Positions 6,834-10,725 of a stretch of 10,725 nt of DNA are shown here, piece by piece. The stretch is from assembly GCA_022717655.1 (NCBI GenBank), contig JAIIAN010000100.1, positions 1 through 10,725 of the forward strand. Reading direction: 5' to 3'. Made by a program: the position numbers and the translations under genes. A model generated the notes under the pieces. That model saw only the letters and a list, made by a program, of their open reading frames with translations. It searched no databases and was not told the origin of the DNA. Position 1 is the first letter of the stretch; the number at the start of each line of letters is the position of its first letter. This DNA is from Bacillota bacterium. Its GTDB lineage: Bacteria; Bacillota; Clostridia; Lachnospirales; Lachnospiraceae.

Positions 6834-7673
6834 ATGAGTAATGAATTTATTAATCTCGGTTCTGCCAATAGTCGCCCTGAAGATTTTAAGCTTCGTTATA
6901 TTTCGATTTCCAAATATGAAGGTGACTGGCACTCTTTGCCACATACGCATCAATTTTCAGAACTTTTTTATGTTCTGCGTGGCGAAGGAATCTTTTATAT
7001 AGAAGATAAAAAAGTCTCTATGAAGACTGATGATTTGATGATTATCAATCCCTATGTAGAGCACACGGAAAAAACGCTTCCAAATAATCCCATGGAATAT
7101 ATTGTGTTTGGTGTCGAAGGCCTTGCCTTCTCATTTAACGACCCGGACCAAGATGGTACTCAAGGCTATAGCTTCTATAGCTATGGTTCCGACAAAAATC
7201 AGTTTATTAACTTCGCACAACTCATGATGCGGGAGTTCCAGGATAAAAAATCTGGATTTGAAAAAGTCTGTCATGGATTACTGCAAGTGCTTTTAGTCTA
7301 TATTGCACGAAAGCAAAACTTGTCTGTAATCTCAGACTCTTCTTTCCGGCTTTCCAAGGAGTGCGCGCTTGCTAAACGTTATATTGATATCAACTATTCC
7401 CAGAATATTACGTTAGATTCTTTAGCAGAAATTACACATATCAATAAATTTTATCTGGCACACTCATTTACAGAATATATCGGACAATCTCCGATTAACT
7501 ATTTAACCAACCGAAGACTTGAAGCGAGCAAAGAACTGTTGACTTCTTCGAATTTGTCGGTAACGCAGGTTGCTTCCAGCGTCGGCTTTTCATCTCAATC
7601 TTATTTCTCACAGAACTTCCAGAAAAAGGTTGGCATGTCACCCAGACAATATCGTAAACTGCACTCAAAGTAA
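6834..7673 (+). CDS. AraC-family transcriptional regulator with cupin-like sensor domain (divergent from GH112 operon)
   Basis: A 279-residue cytoplasmic DNA-binding protein. ATG 6834 is chosen because AAGGA lies about 9 nt upstream; an in-frame TTG at 6828 is too close to that site. The N-terminal half is an AraC-type ligand-binding cupin: WHSLPHTHQFSELFYVLRGEG (near residues 32-52), then a beta strand and MIINPYVEHTE. The C-terminal roughly 100 residues are the double helix-turn-helix domain: ITLDSLAEITHINKFYLAHSF for the first unit, and LSVTQVASSVGFSSQSYFSQNF with MSPRQYRK for the second. It is transcribed away from the GH112 operon across a shared control region that carries a pair of 21-bp-spaced repeats, so it is the leading candidate activator, probably sensing an imported sugar or its product. 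It ends at a strong hairpin terminator, so it forms its own transcription unit. Confidence 0.93.
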   Translation: MSNEFINLGSANSRPEDFKLRYISISKYEGDWHSLPHTHQFSELFYVLRGEGIFYIEDKKVSMKTDDLMIINPYVEHTEKTLPNNPMEYIVFGVEGLAFSFNDPDQDGTQGYSFYSYGSDKNQFINFAQLMMREFQDKKSGFEKVCHGLLQVLLVYIARKQNLSVISDSSFRLSKECALAKRYIDINYSQNITLDSLAEITHINKFYLAHSFTEYIGQSPINYLTNRRLEASKELLTSSNLSVTQVASSVGFSSQSYFSQNFQKKVGMSPRQYRKLHSK

Positions 7674-7679
7674 AAAAAT

Positions 7680-7730
7680 CCTAACAAGTGCAAGGCGAAT
7701 TACGCTTTGCAGCTTCGTTAGGCTATTTTT
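7680..7730 (+). terminator. Intrinsic terminator of the first AraC-family gene
   Basis: CCTAAC (7680-7685) pairs with GTTAGG (7717-7722), and TGCAAGGCG pairs with CGCTTTGCA (one G-U) around the loop AATTA, with small bulges between the two stems. The run TATTTTT follows directly. It begins seven bases after the stop codon. Confidence 0.85.
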
Positions 7731-7762
7731 CTGCATTTAAGAACGATTTTTTTAGCTTTTTT

Positions 7763-7792
7763 AGTATACTTTCTCTGCTTTTCTGTTATAAT
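7763..7792 (+). promoter_or_regulatory. Promoter of the second AraC-family gene, weak -35
   Basis: TATAAT at 7787-7792 would start transcription near 7799, about 40 nt before the ATG at 7840. No TTGACA-like hexamer is present at the right spacing; instead the perfect palindrome AGTATACT (7763-7770) occupies the -35 position, suggesting an activator- or repressor-dependent promoter. Confidence 0.5.
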
Positions 7793-7839
7793 GATACTTA
7801 GTGTTTGTTAATTTTACTTATATTTGGAGGCTTTTACAC

Positions 7840-8769
7840 ATGAAAAAGAAAAACGCTGTACAGACAATATCAATTCCCTCAGCTCACTCCAATAACACAC
7901 TGATCCCTAAAACATCAAACGTCTCCGCAAAAATTACATTATCTGATTCTATTTTGTCCGGAGCCGTTATCGAATATCGCAAAGCCGGTTACAACTTTAT
8001 TCGTCACTTACATACGAATATTGAAATTTATCGAATTCTTTCCGGCGAATGTTATATGGATATTCAATCCGAAACACTCCACTTCACAGAAGGGGACTTT
8101 GTCATGATCCTTCCTGATGTGGTACATTCCTTTTATCTGAACGATACCTCAGACTGTGAGTTCCAGCATATTCATTTTGATCCGGATCTATTTTCAACGA
8201 TTATCCTTGATAATGATGGGATTTTTCCGATCACATTGCTTCATGCGGTGTTATTCTCTTCCCATTTTTATTATCGACTGCGTTCGGATGCGACGATTGA
8301 CGAGCAGCTTCAAAAATTGATTGATCTGTATACTGCTTCTGAGAGTCTGTTTACCGCAGCAAACGTAAATGTTGCACTGATGAATTTGATGCTTTACATT
8401 CTCGATCACACGGAACCGGTGCATGAATACAAAGAACCACAGCTACAAAACAGCTATGTCGCTTATGCACTGAATTATATTCACGATCATTATACTACCA
8501 AAATCTTACAAGAAGACATCGCGATACAGTTGCAAATTTCGGTCCGCTATCTAAGCAAGATTTTTAAAAGCTATATGGGTGTGACTCTCTCAAACTATAT
8601 TAATATTTATCGCATTAACTGTTCAATTGAGCTAATGCAAAATACCAATTTAACTTTGACCGAAATTGCGCTGCAGGTTGGATTTAAAGACTCGCAACAT
8701 TATTCAAAGGTCTTTATGAATGTAATTAATGAGACCCCTTCACAATATCGAAAAACTGTTTCAAAATAA
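7840..8769 (+). CDS. AraC-family transcriptional regulator with cupin-like sensor domain (second copy)
   Basis: A 309-residue regulator starting at ATG 7840, with GGAGG nine nt upstream; an in-frame GTG at 7801 lies before that site and is rejected. The N-terminal cupin is recognisable by FIRHLHTNIEIYRILSGEC (His56 and His58) followed by EGDFVMILPDVVHSF. The C-terminal domain from about residue 207 contains both helix-turn-helix units: LQEDIAIQLQISVRYLSKIF and LTLTEIALQVGFKDSQHYSKVF, ending with the family signature TPSQYRK. It is only distantly similar to the first regulator (different cupin and helix sequences), so it is not a recent duplication. It has its own promoter and terminator. The target is unknown: the glycan operon, the surface-protein gene that converges on it, or both are possible. 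No effector can be read from the sequence. Confidence 0.92.
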   Translation: MKKKNAVQTISIPSAHSNNTLIPKTSNVSAKITLSDSILSGAVIEYRKAGYNFIRHLHTNIEIYRILSGECYMDIQSETLHFTEGDFVMILPDVVHSFYLNDTSDCEFQHIHFDPDLFSTIILDNDGIFPITLLHAVLFSSHFYYRLRSDATIDEQLQKLIDLYTASESLFTAANVNVALMNLMLYILDHTEPVHEYKEPQLQNSYVAYALNYIHDHYTTKILQEDIAIQLQISVRYLSKIFKSYMGVTLSNYINIYRINCSIELMQNTNLTLTEIALQVGFKDSQHYSKVFMNVINETPSQYRKTVSK

Positions 8770-8783
8770 TATCTAATACAAAA

Positions 8784-8820
8784 TAGGCAGGAGCGAATCA
8801 TCTTCACTCCTGCCTACTTT
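8784..8820. terminator. Bidirectional terminator between the second regulator and the surface-protein gene
   Basis: TAGGCAGGAG (8784-8793) and CTCCTGCCTA (8807-8816) form a perfect 10-bp stem, with an inner GAA/TTC extension. T-rich sequence follows on the plus strand (CTTTATTTG) and on the minus strand (TTTTGTATT). It lies between two convergent genes and can serve both. Confidence 0.85.
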
Positions 8821-8844
8821 ATTTGTTTTTATTGCTTTTTAAAT

Positions 8845-10725
8845 TTAGTCTTCTTTTTTACGTTTTACTACAACAGTTCCTGCTGCCGCTGCAGATGCTG
8901 CAAATGCAAGTGCCCATGCTGCTACGTTCATTGTATCTCCTGTTTTTGGAGATGTGATGGAGCTGCTTCCTTTTCCAGCAGAGCCGGAACCTGTAGTTCC
9001 GCCACCTGTAGTTCCGCTACCTGTAGTTCCGCCACCTGTGCTTCCACCACCTGCTGCTGGTTTTTTGTTGTCATCTTTCTTGTTGTCGTCTTTTTTGTTA
9101 TCGTCTTTCTTGTTATCGTCTTTCTTGTTGTTGTCTTTGTTATCGTCATCCTTCTTGTCATCCGCTGTTTCTTTTACTTTCAGATCTTTGAAGGCTTTTT
9201 CGATTGCTGCTTTTGCTTCGTCTACCTGTTCCTGAGTTACATTTTCACCGTTCAGTACGTTCTGATACTGTTCGTAAACTTCCTGCAGTTTTTTCAGGGA
9301 TTCTTCTGTATATTTTTCTTTCTCTTCTAATGCTTTCTTTGCATCTTCTGCAGTGTTATTCAGTTTTTCCATATCTGCCAGTGTTATAAATGTTTCTTCT
9401 ACTTCTTCTGTCATCTCAGATTCAGTACCCTCTTCATTTACTGCTGTTACAGCAACATTATACTTCGTACCTACTTTAAGACCGGTCAGCTCATATCTTG
9501 TTTCTTTTACCGGTGTCGCATTTACTTTTTCGCCATCCAGATATACATTATATCCTTCTACTGCTGCTCTTGCGAGAACCGGATCCCAAGTAACCAGTGC
9601 TTTCGTATGTTTAATTTCAGAGATTTTTACATTAGTAGGAGCGGCTGGTTTTTCCGGAGCCGGTTTTTCACTTTCTAATGTAGTAAATGTAGTTGCTTCA
9701 GATCTTGCAGATTCATTTCCTGCTGCATCGACTGCACTTACTCTTACTGTATATTCGGTTGCTTCTGTAAGGTCTGTCAGTGCAAATTCAGTACCTGCTA
9801 CAAGTTCCTCATTTACTTTTGCTTCATTTACATATACGTTGTATCCTGCTACACCTACATTGTCGGTTGCTTCGTTCCATGTAAGCTTAGCTGTTGTTTC
9901 GGTTACTTCGGCTGCTTTTACTTCTGCTGGTACAGTTGGTGCTTCGGTATCTGTTTCTTCTTCTGCTTCTAATGTGGTAAATGTAACAGCTTCAGATCTT
10001 GCAGATTCATTTTCTGCTACGTCCACTGCGGTTACTCTTACTGTGTATTCGGTTGCCTCTGTAAGTCCGGTTAAGTCATACTCTGTAACAGTTACCGGGG
10101 AAGCATTTACTTTTGCTTCGTTTACATATACATTGTATCCTGCTACGCCTACATTATCAGTAGATGCAGCCCATGTGATTTTTGCAGTTGTCTGTGTAAT
10201 GTCAGCTGCTGCTACAGCTGTTGGAATACTTGGTGCTTCGGTATCTTTTGGTTCCTCTTTTTTCAGTGTAGTAAATGTAGCAACTTCGGATCTTGCAGAC
10301 TCATTTTCTGCTGCATCCACTGCGGTTACTCTTACTGTGTATTCGGTTGCTTCTGTAAGCTCAGTTAACGCATATTCGGTACCTGTTACAAGTGTTTCAT
10401 TTACTTTTGTTTCATTTAAGTATACGTTATATCCAACTACGCCTACATTATCGGTTGCTTCGCTCCATGTAACTTTTGCGGTTGTTTCGGTTACTTCGGT
10501 TGCTTTTACTTCTGTTGGTGCAGTTGGTGCTTCGGTATCTTTTTCTGCTTCTGTTGTAAATACCACCGCTTCGGATTTTGCAGATTCATTTTCTGCCGCA
10601 TCCACTGCTGTTACAGTTACACTGTACTCTGTAGCTGCGGTAAGGTCTGTTAAACTGTATTCCGTACCTGTTACAAGTGTTTCATTTACTTTTGCTTCAT
10701 TTACATATACGTTGTATCCTGCTAC
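8845..10725 (-). CDS. Cell-wall-anchored multidomain surface protein, C-terminal part (FN3 repeats, FIVAR, SPKTG anchor; N-terminus off window)
   Basis: The frame is open to the right edge, so 626 C-terminal residues of a longer protein are visible; the internal GTG at 10605 is not a start. In order they show a partial fibronectin type III domain, three near-identical full FN3 domains of 98-residue period (each with DTEAPxxP, TTAKxTW, DNVGVxGYNVY, LTEATEYTVRV), a diverged FN3 domain (PAAPTNVKISEI, 9651-9379) and a FIVAR-type helical domain (9369-9178, YTEESLKKLQEVYEQYQNVL). A Lys/Asp/Asn repeat linker, a Gly/Ser/Thr linker, the sortase signal SPKTGD (8952-8935), a membrane segment and the tail KRKKED follow. 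Serine replaces the usual leucine of LPXTG. This is a stalk that displays an unseen N-terminal domain; in gut Clostridia such stalks often carry glycosidases or adhesins, but the function here cannot be known. It converges on the second regulator and is not part of the operon. Confidence 0.9.
   Translation of the reverse strand, partial: VAGYNVYVNEAKVNETLVTGTEYSLTDLTAATEYSVTVTAVDAAENESAKSEAVVFTTEAEKDTEAPTAPTEVKATEVTETTAKVTWSEATDNVGVVGYNVYLNETKVNETLVTGTEYALTELTEATEYTVRVTAVDAAENESARSEVATFTTLKKEEPKDTEAPSIPTAVAAADITQTTAKITWAASTDNVGVAGYNVYVNEAKVNASPVTVTEYDLTGLTEATEYTVRVTAVDVAENESARSEAVTFTTLEAEEETDTEAPTVPAEVKAAEVTETTAKLTWNEATDNVGVAGYNVYVNEAKVNEELVAGTEFALTDLTEATEYTVRVSAVDAAGNESARSEATTFTTLESEKPAPEKPAAPTNVKISEIKHTKALVTWDPVLARAAVEGYNVYLDGEKVNATPVKETRYELTGLKVGTKYNVAVTAVNEEGTESEMTEEVEETFITLADMEKLNNTAEDAKKALEEKEKYTEESLKKLQEVYEQYQNVLNGENVTQEQVDEAKAAIEKAFKDLKVKETADDKKDDDNKDNNKKDDNKKDDNKKDDNKKDDNKKPAAGGGSTGGGTTGSGTTGGGTTGSGSAGKGSSSITSPKTGDTMNVAAWALAFAASAAAAGTVVVKRKKED
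8990..9049 (-). repeat. 15-bp tandem repeat encoding Gly/Ser/Thr-rich linker
   Basis: Four 15-bp units close to CCTGTAGTTCCGCCA (plus strand) encode repeats of GGGTT or GSGTT type, immediately before the sortase signal. A flexible linker through the peptidoglycan is the likely role. Confidence 0.75.
9061..9135 (-). repeat. 15-bp tandem repeat encoding DDNKK units
   Basis: Five consecutive 15-bp units close to TTTCTTGTTATCGTC (plus strand) encode a run of DDNKK. It forms the charged, probably wall-spanning linker between the FIVAR domain and the Gly-rich segment. Copy number could vary between strains by slippage. Confidence 0.8.
9679..10560 (-). repeat. 294-bp tandem repeats encoding FN3 domains
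   Basis: The segment beginning GCTTCGGTATCT on the plus strand recurs at 9941, 10235 and 10529, exactly 294 bp apart each time, and long stretches between are nearly identical at DNA level. A further copy continues to the right edge. The even spacing and DNA identity point to recent duplication or gene conversion of single FN3 units. Confidence 0.85.

Noticed and set aside
9061..9135. Short regular repeats considered as a CRISPR array
   Set aside because: The 15-bp units are contiguous, with no unique spacers, and encode DDNKK in the frame of the surface protein.
10603..10605. GTG at 10605 as the start of the surface protein
   Set aside because: The frame continues in register to the right edge and encodes another FN3 repeat, so the real start is outside the window.

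Overview
The window looks like part of a chromosome from a gut-type Firmicute, most likely Lachnospiraceae or a related Clostridia. This is inferred from AT-rich intergenic DNA, strong AGGAGG-type ribosome binding sites, GTG starts, sigma-A-like promoters, a lipoprotein-type solute-binding protein with no dedicated ATPase, and a surface protein ending in the sortase signal SPKTGD. No species can be assigned from the sequence alone.

Positions 1-6556, minus strand, form one operon of six genes. In transcription order they are: a GH112 galactosyl-beta-1,3-N-acetylhexosamine (lacto-N-biose/galacto-N-biose) phosphorylase (6556-4403); a sugar-binding lipoprotein (4327-3011); two MalF/MalG-type permeases (2940-2074 and 2081-1275); a 153-residue all-helical protein (1275-814); and a right-handed beta-helix protein (863 to beyond the left edge). 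The last four reading frames overlap their neighbours. The helical plus beta-helix pair, next to GH112 and a sugar importer, matches what I recall of two-part GH136 lacto-N-biosidases: a helical chaperone-like part I and a beta-helix catalytic part II. Bifidobacterial LnbY/LnbX and the GH136-GH112-ABC clusters of Roseburia/Eubacterium are the models. The inferred pathway is release of lacto-N-biose from milk oligosaccharides or mucin/Lewis-type glycans, import by the ABC transporter using an ATPase encoded elsewhere, and cytoplasmic phosphorolysis to galactose-1-phosphate plus N-acetylhexosamine. Neither the beta-helix protein nor its helical partner has a visible signal peptide, so where the glycosidase acts is open.

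Positions 6557-6833 are a divergent control region. It holds a good minus-strand promoter for the operon (TTGATA-17-TATACT), a pair of 11-bp direct repeats 21 bp apart just upstream of the -35, an 18-bp inverted repeat, and a plus-strand -10 for the first regulator.

Positions 6834-8769, plus strand, carry two AraC-family regulators with N-terminal cupin-like sensor domains. Each ends at a hairpin terminator, and the second has its own -10 box. They are the likely controllers of the glycan operon.

Positions 8845-10725, minus strand, hold the C-terminal 626 residues of a large cell-wall-anchored protein: near-identical 98-residue FN3 repeats, a FIVAR domain, charged and Gly/Ser/Thr-rich linkers, SPKTGD, a membrane segment and a basic tail. 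Its N-terminal, possibly catalytic, part is outside the window. No tRNA, rRNA, CRISPR or insertion sequence was seen.
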